From contig JAIQZO010000032.1 in the NCBI GenBank assembly GCA_021777055.1, forward strand, positions 1-33,243: a stretch of DNA of 33,243 bases, read 5' to 3'. The translations under genes and the position numbers were made by a program. Shown one piece after another: positions 22,037-30,165 of this stretch. Position 1 is the first letter of the stretch. Every line of letters begins with the position of its first letter. This stretch comes from Candidatus Anammoxibacter sp. GTDB taxonomy: Bacteria; Planctomycetota; Brocadiia; Brocadiales; Anammoxibacteraceae. The notes beneath the pieces were generated by a model, which was not told the origin of the DNA, searched no databases, and saw only the letters and a list, made by a program, of their open reading frames with translations.

Positions 22037-23893
22037 TCATGATTTCGGATGATCTGGATCGGGACTATATTTTCGCTTTGAAAATACCTTGTCGTAATTT
22101 GTTCGTCGCAAAAGCAATGGCAGATTTCCGCTTCTAAGAATAATCTGCCTGTTTCCTTCCCTTGATAATTCCTCTTCCAGCTCGCCCGTTTCGCGGAGCT
22201 GCGTAATCATGCCTTCACTGACAACGCGGCCAAGCTTGTGATTTAAATATTCTTCCGTTTCCAGATCGTTTACCGCAAAAAACTGCAAAGCTCCTGCGTT
22301 GGATAAAAACGTCTCCCAGTTACGAGGATATAATTCCTTTAATTGGCTGAGGTTTTGGACAATTGGCCAAAGCTTAACGTTGTAACTGGCCATTAATCCT
22401 GCGGATTTTTCTAGCTGCGATAATGCCCCTAATGAAAAAAATTCATCCAGCACAAACAGCACAGGTTTTTTTGCTCTTTTGCCGATACTCATTTCACGCA
22501 GTGATAAATTAACAAACAGCCGCATAAACCGTTTATGCTCATCGAGCATATGAGGCGGCAGAACAACATAAATTGTTGTCTTGCCGTTTTTAAGATCACT
22601 CAGACAAAAGTCCGATTTTACTAAAATATTTTTCATGGAAAGACTATCAATCCATTTCGTATTTCTGATAACGGTGGTAAAAAACGCGCCGCGTTCATTA
22701 TCCCCGGCATTCTCTAACAATGAGGCTGCAACCATTGGCAGGCCGCCAGCCCCATCATTTACAGACATCTCCCCAAAAAGCTCGTCAAGACCTTCTGCGC
22801 CTTGCGTAAGAGCGCGCCTGACATCAATCAAGGTTGCATGGCTGTTTTGCGTGAGAAGGTGGGCGATAATTCCGGCAATGATGGATTGCGCCGCTTCCTT
22901 GAAATGATCTGCGTAGTGTCCACCTTCCTGCACTATAATGGCATCGGCCAACATCCCGATATCTTCTGTTACAGAGTTTGCATTTAGATCAATGGCAAAC
23001 AGAGGGTTAAAACATGATGATTTTACGCCTTGAACAATCCCGAATGGATCAACAACATGTACATTTTGTTTCAGATATTTAGAAACCCTGCCCCCGCCTT
23101 TTCCGCGCCGAAGGGCAGTAACGGCGGCATTTGTTCCTTTGGGATCAATAACAAGGGCTGAATTTGGCCAGTTAATAAGATTGGGAATGATTGCGCTGCG
23201 CCCCTTACCGCCTCTATTTCCTGCAATAGTGATAATGTGCCGGTCGTCTTTATATCCCAGCTTGTACATGCTTGTTCGCCATTTTGAGCTATAAAGGGAT
23301 GCCCCAAGGAGAAATTTCTTTCGTTTATAGCGCAGCGGCCATTCATCAAACATACGCGCAAAACGTGCCGAGCCTCCTTTGCCAAATCTATGGCGCCGCA
23401 ACCGCAGCGGTTTTATCATGATACCAAACCATTCTTTACCAAAGCGTGTGGCGAGGAAATAAAGGATACATGCCGCTATGCAGGCCATTCCTAGGTAAAG
23501 ATACGGAATCTTGCTAAATGGCTCTGTGATTTTTATATATTGCGGGATATATTTGGGGCCGAAGAAATATGCCGGAGCTGTAAATCCGGCGAGAATAATA
23601 AAGTCTAGCAATATCCCTTTTAAACGTCTTAATGAAACGTTCTCGCTGTATTTCTTTTCTTTCTCTTTTTTTCTTCCGAAACGGATACGATTCCAGATCA
23701 GGATGTTAAAAAGCGGGGTGATTATATAGAAAAAGACAATTGCATTAGCAAGAAACGAGAATGTATAGGCAAGCCAGTCCGGTCTATATCCAAGCCATTT
23801 ACAGTAGGTAGGCGTAAAAAAATAACATGCCGCCGCCGGAGCTGCAAAATTAATAAAAGAAGATGGACCGCTATCGTTTTCCATGCACAGCAT
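22037..23893 (-). CDS. traG: VirD4/TraG-type conjugative coupling protein
   Basis: A 618-residue type IV coupling protein, the membrane ATPase that hands the relaxase-DNA complex to the transfer channel. N-terminal membrane helices span about residues 10-60 and 95-150. Walker A is GNRGGKGRS near residue 225-233 and Walker B is VLFVLDEFFSLGAL near 477-490. Conserved LINWPNSALVIDPKGTN and the ending PLLLRRTNYDKVFSKRKY are TraG-like. It points away from the oriT and relaxase. There is no good ribosome-binding site before ATG 23893; the upstream 37-residue ORF overlaps it by 23 bp, which suggests coupled translation. No mating-pair-formation genes are in the window, so they must be elsewhere or supplied in trans. 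Confidence 0.95.
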   Translation of the reverse strand: MLCMENDSGPSSFINFAAPAAACYFFTPTYCKWLGYRPDWLAYTFSFLANAIVFFYIITPLFNILIWNRIRFGRKKEKEKKYSENVSLRRLKGILLDFIILAGFTAPAYFFGPKYIPQYIKITEPFSKIPYLYLGMACIAACILYFLATRFGKEWFGIMIKPLRLRRHRFGKGGSARFARMFDEWPLRYKRKKFLLGASLYSSKWRTSMYKLGYKDDRHIITIAGNRGGKGRSAIIPNLINWPNSALVIDPKGTNAAVTALRRGKGGGRVSKYLKQNVHVVDPFGIVQGVKSSCFNPLFAIDLNANSVTEDIGMLADAIIVQEGGHYADHFKEAAQSIIAGIIAHLLTQNSHATLIDVRRALTQGAEGLDELFGEMSVNDGAGGLPMVAASLLENAGDNERGAFFTTVIRNTKWIDSLSMKNILVKSDFCLSDLKNGKTTIYVVLPPHMLDEHKRFMRLFVNLSLREMSIGKRAKKPVLFVLDEFFSLGALSQLEKSAGLMASYNVKLWPIVQNLSQLKELYPRNWETFLSNAGALQFFAVNDLETEEYLNHKLGRVVSEGMITQLRETGELEEELSREGNRQIILRSGNLPLLLRRTNYDKVFSKRKYSPDPDHPKS

Positions 23894-23984
23894 TATATAA
23901 GATGATATGTAAAAATTCTTTCACAAAATCCACTATAGGCTCTTCATAAAGCTGCTCTAAAATAACTTCACTTTGGTAGTCCAT
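23871..23984 (-). CDS. Small ORF overlapping and possibly coupled to traG (37 aa)
   Basis: ATG 23984 follows GAAGGT with a 5-bp spacing and encodes MDYQSEVILEQLYEEPIVDF, then VKEFLHIILYNAVHGKR, stopping inside traG. The composition is that of a real small protein: acidic, helical and hydrophobic at the end. It sits between the hairpin at 24002-24020 and traG. No homologue is recognised. Confidence 0.5.
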   Translation of the reverse strand: MDYQSEVILEQLYEEPIVDFVKEFLHIILYNAVHGKR

Positions 23985-24001
23985 AAATACCTTCGGGGGG
24001 T

Positions 24002-24020
24002 TGGGGGCAGACAGCCCCCA
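24002..24020. terminator. GC-rich hairpin between traD-like and traG transcription units
   Basis: TGGGGGC-AGACA-GCCCCCA is a perfect 7-bp stem. The A/T-rich sequence after it (TAATAAAATTTTG) resembles a terminator tail on the plus strand; on the minus strand it would lie in the leader of the 37-residue ORF and traG. Confidence 0.5.
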
Positions 24021-24088
24021 TAATAAAATTTTGTGAGCGAAGCGAACACTATATTTTTGCGTCTTTCTATTATGAAAAGTTATATATT

Positions 24089-24442
24089 TTATTCAGCACC
24101 CTTTGGTTTTTTCCTTGCATTAGCTATTTGAGCTTTGCGTAATTTTTGTTCACTCTCCGGCAGTGGTTCAAGATCAAATAAGGCGCGGGATTTATCATCA
24201 ATTGTATATTCGTTAATCAATGAGTGCACTTTTTTTGCAAATTCTGAATGCGGGTTTTTGTTAGTGTGTTCCAGAGCCAAAGCACCAATAATGATTTTGC
24301 GGCGCGTGTCGTTTTTACGTTCCTGATTACGTTCACGGGCTTTAATAGCTTTTAGTTTAGTATCTATTTGCGCTAATTTTTTATCGTTTGCCGCTTTAAT
24401 TTCCTTGCGTTTTTCTTCCAATGTTTTGCGTTTTATGCTCAA
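24089..24442 (-). CDS. TraD-like small mobilisation protein
   Basis: A 117-residue, Lys/Arg-rich protein of the small conjugal-transfer TraD type found next to TraA/MOBQ relaxases (not the large F-plasmid TraD). Residues 1-50 form a charged helix (EEKRKEIKAANDKKLAQIDT, then KLKAIKARERNQERKNDTRR), followed by KIIIGALALEHTNKNPHSEF, the RRKIIIGA core typical of the family. It probably helps form the relaxosome at oriT. It starts at TTG 24442, supported by GGAGG (plus 24452-24456) 9 bases away. It is divergent from the relaxase, with oriT in between. Confidence 0.78.
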   Translation of the reverse strand: MSIKRKTLEEKRKEIKAANDKKLAQIDTKLKAIKARERNQERKNDTRRKIIIGALALEHTNKNPHSEFAKKVHSLINEYTIDDKSRALFDLEPLPESEQKLRKAQIANARKKPKGAE

Positions 24443-24547
24443 TGTGAAATCCTCCGCGATTGAATATGCTATGTTATATAAAATATGCTTGTTCCAGCAG
24501 TTCTAAAAATGGATAATATAGTTTCTTAATCCATCCCGTAGTGACAC

Positions 24548-24577
24548 AAGGGCGCACTTATACAAACTAAAGTTTGT
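24548..24577 (-). other. Origin of transfer (oriT) with IncQ/IncP-type nick site
   Basis: On the minus strand the sequence reads inverted repeat ACAAACT-TT-AGTTTGT, one base, then TAAGTGCGCCCTT. TAAGTGCGCCCT is the nick core of RSF1010-type (MOBQ) oriTs, cut after TAAGTGCG, which places the nick between plus positions 24552 and 24553 on the minus strand. The inverted repeat on the 5' side of the core is where RSF1010-type relaxases bind. It lies between the divergent traD-like and relaxase genes, the usual place. Confidence 0.9.
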
Positions 24578-24638
24578 GTGCGATCTCAATTACTACGTAT
24601 GCGCGATGCGCTTAGTATATTATTTTTTCAAAATAACA

Positions 24639-24720
24639 TGAAAGGGTTTCGTCCCTTTCAAACTTTTACACTTTTCCCGTTCGGGAAATATGAGAGCACG
24701 CCGCTCTCAAACTCTTTTTT
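24639..24720 (+). promoter_or_regulatory. Three consecutive hairpins before the relaxase gene
   Basis: TGAAAGGG/CCCTTTCA (24639-24660), TTTCCCG/CGGGAAA (24673-24688) and TGAGAGC/GCTCTCA (24691-24709). The last is followed by a run of T residues, so it looks like an intrinsic terminator or attenuator only about 13 bp before the start codon. Confidence 0.6.
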
Positions 24721-24732
24721 TTTTGTTATACT

Positions 24733-26526
24733 ATGCGATCATACGAACTGCACGCAACCGCAAAACAGGTAGCCCGGTCTTCTGGCCGTTCATCAGTTGC
24801 CGCCGCCGCGTATCGTAGCGGCACATGTTTGGAAGATGAACGTACCGGCATAGTGCATGATTATACCAAAAAACAAGGCGTTGAGCATTCGCAAATCTAC
24901 ATACCCGATAATGCACCTGTCTGGGCAAAAAATGCCAAGGACAGTACCGCATTACGGTCAAAATTATGGAATGCATCGGAGGAAAAAGAGAACCGTTCTA
25001 ATTCAACCACGGCCCATGAATTAGAGGTTGCTTTTCCATCCGAATTTAACTTGATGCAACGGCGCGAAACAGGAGATGCAATCTCCAGAGAAATCATGCG
25101 CCGTTACAACGTTGCCGTTGATATTTCTTATCATGTGCCGAATAAATCCGGTGATGAACGTAATTTTCACTCACATATTTTGTTCACTACGCGCGGCTTT
25201 GATGAAAAATCAAAAGACGGATGGGCAAGAACAAAATTTCGTGATTTATCAAAGGATGCAAAAGACATAAACGGCAATCCGTATCTTGATGATGAAGGCA
25301 ACAAAACCACACGCGGAAAACTGGAAATCCTGTCTTTACGTGAATTTACCGCCAATGAAATGAACCGTATCGCAGAGCGTGAAAAGCTTAAGGTGCACAC
25401 GGAACATTTAAGCTTCGAAAAACGCGGTGTTAACCGTGAGCCGACACAACATCTGGGCGCAAACGCTAGTCAGATTGAGCGCGAAGGCAAGCAATCCGAA
25501 CGCGGTGATATAAACCGGGCGATTAGGGCAGCAAATGATAATTTACGCCTTTTCGACGAACTACGAAAAAAAGCGGAATATCACATATCTCAACGTCAAA
25601 AAACAAAAGAGGCATTTGAAAAGCGACAGGCCGAACAAAAAGACCTCGCCGCCTTGCATAAAAAACAGCGCGAGGATCTGCAAGCGCAAAAAGAAAAGCT
25701 TATCAAGCAACGGCTTAACGAGCTTAAAGATCGTAACCGCTCCAAATGGGCAGATATTTACCGGCGGCAGGAACAGGAAAATAACAATTTTGAACAATCT
25801 ACCGGGTCGGCTTTTGGCCGTTTGCGCTACTTCATCAAAAACAAAGAGTGTCTAACCGCCGTTTATGATGAAAAAGGTCATTTATCGGATGCTTTTAAAT
25901 CTGTTCTGAATAGAGATTTACTTGCTCAATGTCTTAAGAACAGACATGAAAATGAGCGTAAAAATCTGGCCGTTAATGTTTCAGATGAAAAAAAGAGGGT
26001 TTACAATCAGTTTAATGCGGAATATCTGGAGCAATTAGAGGTTTTAAAAGCCCATCAGCATGATGATCGGCATATCATGAAGGTTCGTCATAGTGATGAT
26101 AGTTTGCGGCGTGCTGAAGATGTTGCAAGCGGTAAGGCCAAGGAAGAATTTGACGCTCAGAAAAAAGCACAAGAGGTGCAAGAGGCGTTTAATAAAAAGG
26201 CGCAAGAAAAACCGCCTGAAGCAAAAAAAGAATTTAATAAAAGGCGTGAATTCCGGGTGTTTCGTGACTATAAAGAACAGCGCGAGCGCACCAGTAATGA
26301 TAACCGAGAAAGAGATTCCGGTCTAAACAATGAATTTACGGTTTTTCGTGACATGAAAGAGCGGCGTGAACAGAGCGTAAATAATAACCAGCAAAAAAAT
26401 TCCGGCATCAAAAAAGAATTTAACGTCTTCCGAAAGATGAAGGAAGGTCGGGAAAGTGAAAAAAATCGCGACAAAGGTGGCGGTGGTTTTGCAAACAGGA
26501 ATACGGATATTGGGAGACAGATATAA
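24733..26526 (+). CDS. traA: MOBQ-family relaxase (TraA/MobA-type)
   Basis: A 597-residue relaxase of the MobA/MobL family, which nicks oriT and stays bound to the 5' end during transfer. The N-terminus SSGRSSVAAAAYRSG provides the likely catalytic Tyr27. A histidine triad is given by His134 (SYHVPNKSG) and His146/His148 (RNFHSHILFTTRG). LSLREFTANEMNRIA and THLGANASQIER-like QHLGANASQIEREG complete the domain by about residue 250. The rest is charged coiled coil with no helicase domain, so it is shorter than the Ti-plasmid TraA. The last 90 residues contain three copies of an about 30-residue unit centred on EFxVFRDMKE. The start lies directly after a poly-T tract, and no good ribosome-binding site is visible. 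Confidence 0.93.
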   Translation: MRSYELHATAKQVARSSGRSSVAAAAYRSGTCLEDERTGIVHDYTKKQGVEHSQIYIPDNAPVWAKNAKDSTALRSKLWNASEEKENRSNSTTAHELEVAFPSEFNLMQRRETGDAISREIMRRYNVAVDISYHVPNKSGDERNFHSHILFTTRGFDEKSKDGWARTKFRDLSKDAKDINGNPYLDDEGNKTTRGKLEILSLREFTANEMNRIAEREKLKVHTEHLSFEKRGVNREPTQHLGANASQIEREGKQSERGDINRAIRAANDNLRLFDELRKKAEYHISQRQKTKEAFEKRQAEQKDLAALHKKQREDLQAQKEKLIKQRLNELKDRNRSKWADIYRRQEQENNNFEQSTGSAFGRLRYFIKNKECLTAVYDEKGHLSDAFKSVLNRDLLAQCLKNRHENERKNLAVNVSDEKKRVYNQFNAEYLEQLEVLKAHQHDDRHIMKVRHSDDSLRRAEDVASGKAKEEFDAQKKAQEVQEAFNKKAQEKPPEAKKEFNKRREFRVFRDYKEQRERTSNDNRERDSGLNNEFTVFRDMKERREQSVNNNQQKNSGIKKEFNVFRKMKEGRESEKNRDKGGGGFANRNTDIGRQI

Positions 26527-26528
26527 AA

Positions 26529-27553
26529 TGTGGGGTTAACAGACATGGTTTCACCTGATATTGTCATTTTATGGATAGTAATCAGCGTGCTAGGCTTGGC
26601 TGGATAGAGCTTTATGAGAAACATCAGGATGCCGGATTTGTTTGTCGTCGTTGTGGTATATCACGCCCAACACTGCGCAAATGGTTCAGACGGTATCAGG
26701 CCTGCGGAGTTGATGGCTTAAAAGACAAAAGCCGGCGACCTCATTCGTCTCCTGCGGCGAAGGTTACCCCCGACATTGAAACGCATATACTGAAATTGCG
26801 CTTACAGCGTAAGCTCGGGGCCAAGAGGTTGAGTAACGAACTCCTGCGTTTGCACAATATTTCTCTTTCACCACCCACGATCCAGAAAATTCTGAACCGT
26901 AATCATCGCGGCAGATTGGCATCGCGCCCCAAATGGCGCAAACAGCCCAAACGCTACAGCAGGCCGGTTCCGGGTGATCGCGTTCAGATTGATGTGTGCA
27001 AGATTGCGCCCGGCCTTTATCATTATGCCGCCGTTGATGATTGCTCCCGCTACAGGGTGCTGGGGATTTATCCGAGAAAAACCGCGGCCAATACGGTCTT
27101 ATTTTTGGAGCGTGTTATTGAAGAGCTGCCATTTCCTATTCAGCGCATTCAAACGGATCGCGGGCGGGAATTCTTTGCACTCAAGGTTCAGAAATGGATG
27201 CAGCACCATTGCATCAAGTTCAGGCCGATCAAACCCCGGTCACCTCACCTGAACGGAAAGGTCGAACGCTCGCACAAGACAGACCTTCTGGAATTTTACA
27301 CTATCCAGGATTTAAATGACCCGGAACTGGACTTACGGCTTGCTGAATGGCAACATTTTTATAACTGGCATCGGCCCCATTCATCCCTTGGAGGCAAAAC
27401 ACCCAATGAAAAATGCCATGAATTGGATGATAAAACTCCATTTTGGGATCAGGTCGAGGGTCAATACCTCTTGAAAGCAGAACGCATCCAGGAACAAAAC
27501 TATAAACTTGATCTGGCTCTCAGAAAATTGAAATGATCTCTATTTACCCCACA
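26529..27553 (+). mobile_element. IS481-family insertion sequence
   Basis: A 1025-bp element with imperfect terminal inverted repeats (left TGTGGGGTTAACAGA at 26529, right end TCTATTTACCCCACA ending at 27553). It starts 2 bp after the relaxase stop codon. No target duplication is seen (left flank TAAAA, right flank CTTGC), so it may have been left behind by a rearrangement or be a partner of another copy. Confidence 0.8.
26571..27536 (+). CDS. IS481-family transposase
   Basis: A 321-residue transposase. An N-terminal HTH (CRRCGISRPTLRKWFRRYQA) is followed by a second HTH-like region (GAKRLSNELLRLHNISLSPP) and an rve-type integrase core. Catalytic residues read as Asp in RVQIDVCKI, Asp in IQTDRGREF and Glu in LNGKVERSHKTDL, with the conserved FYNWHRPHSSLGGKTPNE after them. 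The length is full and the frame intact. It is distinct from the IS256 enzyme in fold details and origin. Confidence 0.95.
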   Translation: MDSNQRARLGWIELYEKHQDAGFVCRRCGISRPTLRKWFRRYQACGVDGLKDKSRRPHSSPAAKVTPDIETHILKLRLQRKLGAKRLSNELLRLHNISLSPPTIQKILNRNHRGRLASRPKWRKQPKRYSRPVPGDRVQIDVCKIAPGLYHYAAVDDCSRYRVLGIYPRKTAANTVLFLERVIEELPFPIQRIQTDRGREFFALKVQKWMQHHCIKFRPIKPRSPHLNGKVERSHKTDLLEFYTIQDLNDPELDLRLAEWQHFYNWHRPHSSLGGKTPNEKCHELDDKTPFWDQVEGQYLLKAERIQEQNYKLDLALRKLK

Positions 27554-27644
27554 CTTGCACGACAACTTTTATTTTTAAGAGATTGCCTTTTTCGTAAGAT
27601 GCTCCTATAGTCGGTATTTGTTAAACATAGCTGGGCAAACTCAC

Positions 27645-28061
27645 ATGGAATATGAATCACTCCAAAGAATATTTTCTCTTGTTAGAAAAGATATTAATGA
27701 ACAAGACAATAAGGGACAATCATCACTGATATTGGCGGTGAAATACGGGTATCCTGACCTAATGAAGGCTCTTATGGAAGCAAGACCAAACCTTGACATT
27801 CAAGATAATGAGGGCAAAACAGCTCTTATATGGGCAGTAATTTACGAGAAACGCGAAGATGCTAAGTCGCTTATAAAAGCAGGTGCTTCTCTGCAAGTAC
27901 GTGATAATGACGGTAAAAACGCCATGGACTATGCTAATAACGATTTAACTCTATTTCAAAACGAAAGCAAAAATGATTTCAAAAACTTAACGGAAAGAGT
28001 TCTTTATACTATTGAAGAAAAGGCCCTATCGCAGGCCATTTATAATCCAATGTATCTGTAA
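27645..28061 (+). CDS. Ankyrin-repeat protein
   Basis: A 138-residue protein with about three ankyrin repeats: NEQDNKGQSSLILAVKYGYP, NLDIQDNEGKTALIWAVIYE and SLQVRDNDGKNAMDYANNDL. Each shows the D.xGxTxLxxA core. The last 40 residues are helical without repeat. Ankyrin proteins mediate protein-protein contacts and are frequent in host-associated alphaproteobacteria; they also occur as immunity-type proteins beside toxins, and here toxin-like genes follow 130 bp later on the other strand. ATG 27645 is chosen over TTG 27618 because the first residues (MEYESLQRIF) form a good cap helix. No signal peptide is present, so it is cytoplasmic. Confidence 0.85.
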   Translation: MEYESLQRIFSLVRKDINEQDNKGQSSLILAVKYGYPDLMKALMEARPNLDIQDNEGKTALIWAVIYEKREDAKSLIKAGASLQVRDNDGKNAMDYANNDLTLFQNESKNDFKNLTERVLYTIEEKALSQAIYNPMYL

Positions 28062-28100
28062 ATATACTATTATGAGTGGGTGTTTTCGTTCCGTAATGTA

Positions 28101-28126
28101 TGTGTTTGACGATCTTGGCAAACACA
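28101..28126. terminator. Hairpin between convergent genes
   Basis: TGTGTTTG and CAAACACA pair over 8 bp around a 10-bp loop, midway between the ankyrin gene and the convergent gene at 28187. There is no T-run, so termination is only a guess. Confidence 0.35.
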
Positions 28127-28186
28127 TCCAAGTAAAGCACATTACCTTGCAGGCCTGTGATACATTGCCAACCTGACTTTTACACT

Positions 28187-28561
28187 TTATATAACTACTA
28201 TTTCTCCAATTAGTCCAATGCCTCCACGCCACCAACTTAGATCAAATGGATCAGAAGACATAATCTGTTCAGGTGGTATTCGAGTAAAGCTAGAGAAAAC
28301 TGCTTTTCCTTTACTTAGATCTTTAAGCGAATCATCTACATGCCGTGCGGATGCGATAAAATATTCATAAACTACATTTTTATATTCGAATGATTCTTTC
28401 AATTGTATAATAATAAATGGTCTCGTTCCTTCTATCTTTTCGTTTATTATTACTCCTTCAAGTGGTTCCCAATGTCTGGCTTCTCCTAGTTCCCAAGGAT
28501 CGCTAAGGTTTATCATTACACGTAAGTTTATAAGGGAATCAAGCATAGTCTTATTAATCAA
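28187..28561 (-). CDS. Candidate immunity protein for the upstream toxin-like gene
   Basis: A 124-residue protein of unknown family: LINLRVMINLSDPWELGEAR, then HWEPLEGVIINEKIEGTRPF, a beta-rich sequence, and a C-terminal SSDPFDLSWWRGGIGLIGEI. It lacks a signal peptide. It starts 11 bp after the stop of the secreted toxin-like gene, on the same strand, the usual place for a cognate immunity gene. The start may be TTG 28561 or ATG 28546. No sequence family supports the role; it is inferred from position and size. Confidence 0.55.
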   Translation of the reverse strand: MINKTMLDSLINLRVMINLSDPWELGEARHWEPLEGVIINEKIEGTRPFIIIQLKESFEYKNVVYEYFIASARHVDDSLKDLSKGKAVFSSFTRIPPEQIMSSDPFDLSWWRGGIGLIGEIVVI

Positions 28562-28572
28562 TGTTAAATACT

Positions 28573-30027
28573 TTAGTCAACATTTAATATTTTTACTGGA
28601 ATATCTAAATGCCCTGGAGCTGTGCGCTCTGAACCGCCACCTGGCATATTAGAAAAGGGAGCTACTTTTGAGGGAAGGGTGAAGACCCTCTTTGGAACTT
28701 CCATTGTTACCCGTACTTCAGGTGTATTGTCTAATGATAAGCGTTGTCGTGCCCGTTTAGGATCTTTATTTGCGGCGTCTGTTACATAATGTGGACCATT
28801 CCTTCCGTCGCGACTCAACATTCCCCTTTGCTTAATATTCTTTAATTCGGCACGAGACATCCAACGCTGAACGACTTCTGTTTCGCCCTTAACGGGAGAT
28901 TTATCCGTTACTTTCTTGTTTTTGGAAGATGGGGGATCATCATCATTACCTCCGCTTGGCTTCGGTTTATTTCCCCCTCCACGCCTACCGCCGTTTTTTA
29001 CTCCTTTGCGATTATCTGTGTTTTTAGCGTTAACTTGCGTACTCGTGTTGTTTGCTTTGTTGATCTGTTTTATGGAAGACACAGCTACTATGGTTGTTCT
29101 TGCTTTTTCTCCTGCTTCCTTTGCTTCCTTTTTACGTTTTTGATCGCTTTGCTGTTTCTTTTTAGATAATAGTTTTTTTTGCTGCCGTTCTTTTTGTGTT
29201 TTCTTCGTTAACAATTGTTTCTTCAGCTTTTGGCGAATTTCATCCTGTTTCTTTTTAGATAATTGCTGCTTCTGTTTGGTATGGAGTTTTTGTTGCCGTT
29301 TGATATTATCTATTTTTACTTGTTGTTGCTTTTTCTGAATATCATTCTGTAGTTGTTGTTTCTTCGCCAGTTGAGTTTTTTTCTCTTGCTGTTTAACTTG
29401 ATCTTTCTTCTTGTTTTGCTTCTTCTCCTTCTGGCGCGTCTCATTTTGTTTCTTTTTAGATAATAACTGTTTCTGTTGCGTACGGACTTTTTGCTGTCGT
29501 TTAACACTATCCCTTTTTGTTTGTTGTTGTTTCTTCGTTAGTTGCGTTTTTTTCTCTTGCGCTTGAACTTGTTCTTTCTTCTTTTTTTGCTGTAGTACCT
29601 TTTGCGGTTTTTTTGTCAGTAGTTTTTTTTGCAGTCTCTGGCGAATTTCTTGCTGTTTTTTTGTTGATAATAGCTGTTTTTGTCGGGTTCGGACTTTTTT
29701 CTGCTGTAAACTTTGCTGTTGCTGCCGTTGCATTTGTTGTCGCTGCGGTCCCTGCACCTGCTGTTGCCTTTGCATTTGTTGCCTTTGCATCTGCTGTTGC
29801 GTCTGCCTCTGTATTTCTTGCTGGCGTTGACGTTGTATCTGTTGCTGCCTCTGCCTCTGTATTTCTTGCTGGCGCTGCCTTTGCATCTGTTGCTGCCTTT
29901 GCATTTGTTGCCTTTGCATCTGTTGCTGCATACGCTGTTGTTGTAGTATATAATTGGATTGCGCATATACAGGATAACCACCTACTAACATGCCTGTGAA
30001 TATGAGTACTGATATGAGAAGCCTCAT
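28573..30027 (-). CDS. Secreted Gln/Lys-rich protein with C-terminal polymorphic-toxin-like domain
   Basis: A 484-residue protein. A signal peptide covers residues 1-23 (RLLISVLIFTGMLVGGYPVY, cleavage after YAQ). Residues 25-110 are a Gln/Arg/Met tandem repeat and 110-310 a Lys/Gln-rich helical repeat (KKQQ, KKxxQLLSKK units). A Gly/Pro/Asp-rich hinge follows at about 330-375. The C-terminal 110 residues are a compact domain: RWMSRAELKNIKQRGMLSRD, GPHYVTDAANKDPKRARQRL, PEVRVTMEVPKRVF and NMPGGGSERTAPGHLDIPV. By recall this matches C-terminal toxin domains of Rhs/hemagglutinin-type polymorphic toxins (TreTu-like ADP-ribosyltransferases), which I could not verify. AAGGAGG precedes the ATG. A candidate immunity gene follows. 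Confidence 0.7.
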   Translation of the reverse strand: MRLLISVLIFTGMLVGGYPVYAQSNYILQQQRMQQQMQRQQMQRQQQMQRQRQQEIQRQRQQQIQRQRQQEIQRQTQQQMQRQQMQRQQQVQGPQRQQMQRQQQQSLQQKKVRTRQKQLLSTKKQQEIRQRLQKKLLTKKPQKVLQQKKKKEQVQAQEKKTQLTKKQQQTKRDSVKRQQKVRTQQKQLLSKKKQNETRQKEKKQNKKKDQVKQQEKKTQLAKKQQLQNDIQKKQQQVKIDNIKRQQKLHTKQKQQLSKKKQDEIRQKLKKQLLTKKTQKERQQKKLLSKKKQQSDQKRKKEAKEAGEKARTTIVAVSSIKQINKANNTSTQVNAKNTDNRKGVKNGGRRGGGNKPKPSGGNDDDPPSSKNKKVTDKSPVKGETEVVQRWMSRAELKNIKQRGMLSRDGRNGPHYVTDAANKDPKRARQRLSLDNTPEVRVTMEVPKRVFTLPSKVAPFSNMPGGGSERTAPGHLDIPVKILNVD

Positions 30028-30165
30028 AAAGCCTCCTTCTATAAATTAAATAAGAAAATTATGTATTCTTGATTGTATATGTGTCTAATGCCCCGCAGGG
30101 CGAAACAGCATAATACTCCGCTTCTCTGCGGCGGATATAGCTGTTTTTAGATCGCCGTTATTCTA
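30028..30165. other. Short intergenic with GC-rich dyads
   Basis: It holds the ribosome-binding site of the toxin-like gene and a GCCC-CGCA-GGGC hairpin (about 30092-30103). No obvious promoter was found. The two minus-strand genes either side are probably in one operon. Confidence 0.35.

Noticed and set aside
29517..29999. Long plus-strand ORFs rich in Val, Leu and Ala opposite the Gln/Lys-rich gene
   Set aside because: They are mirror frames of the low-complexity repeat; the minus-strand frame has the signal peptide, ribosome-binding site and structured C-terminal domain.
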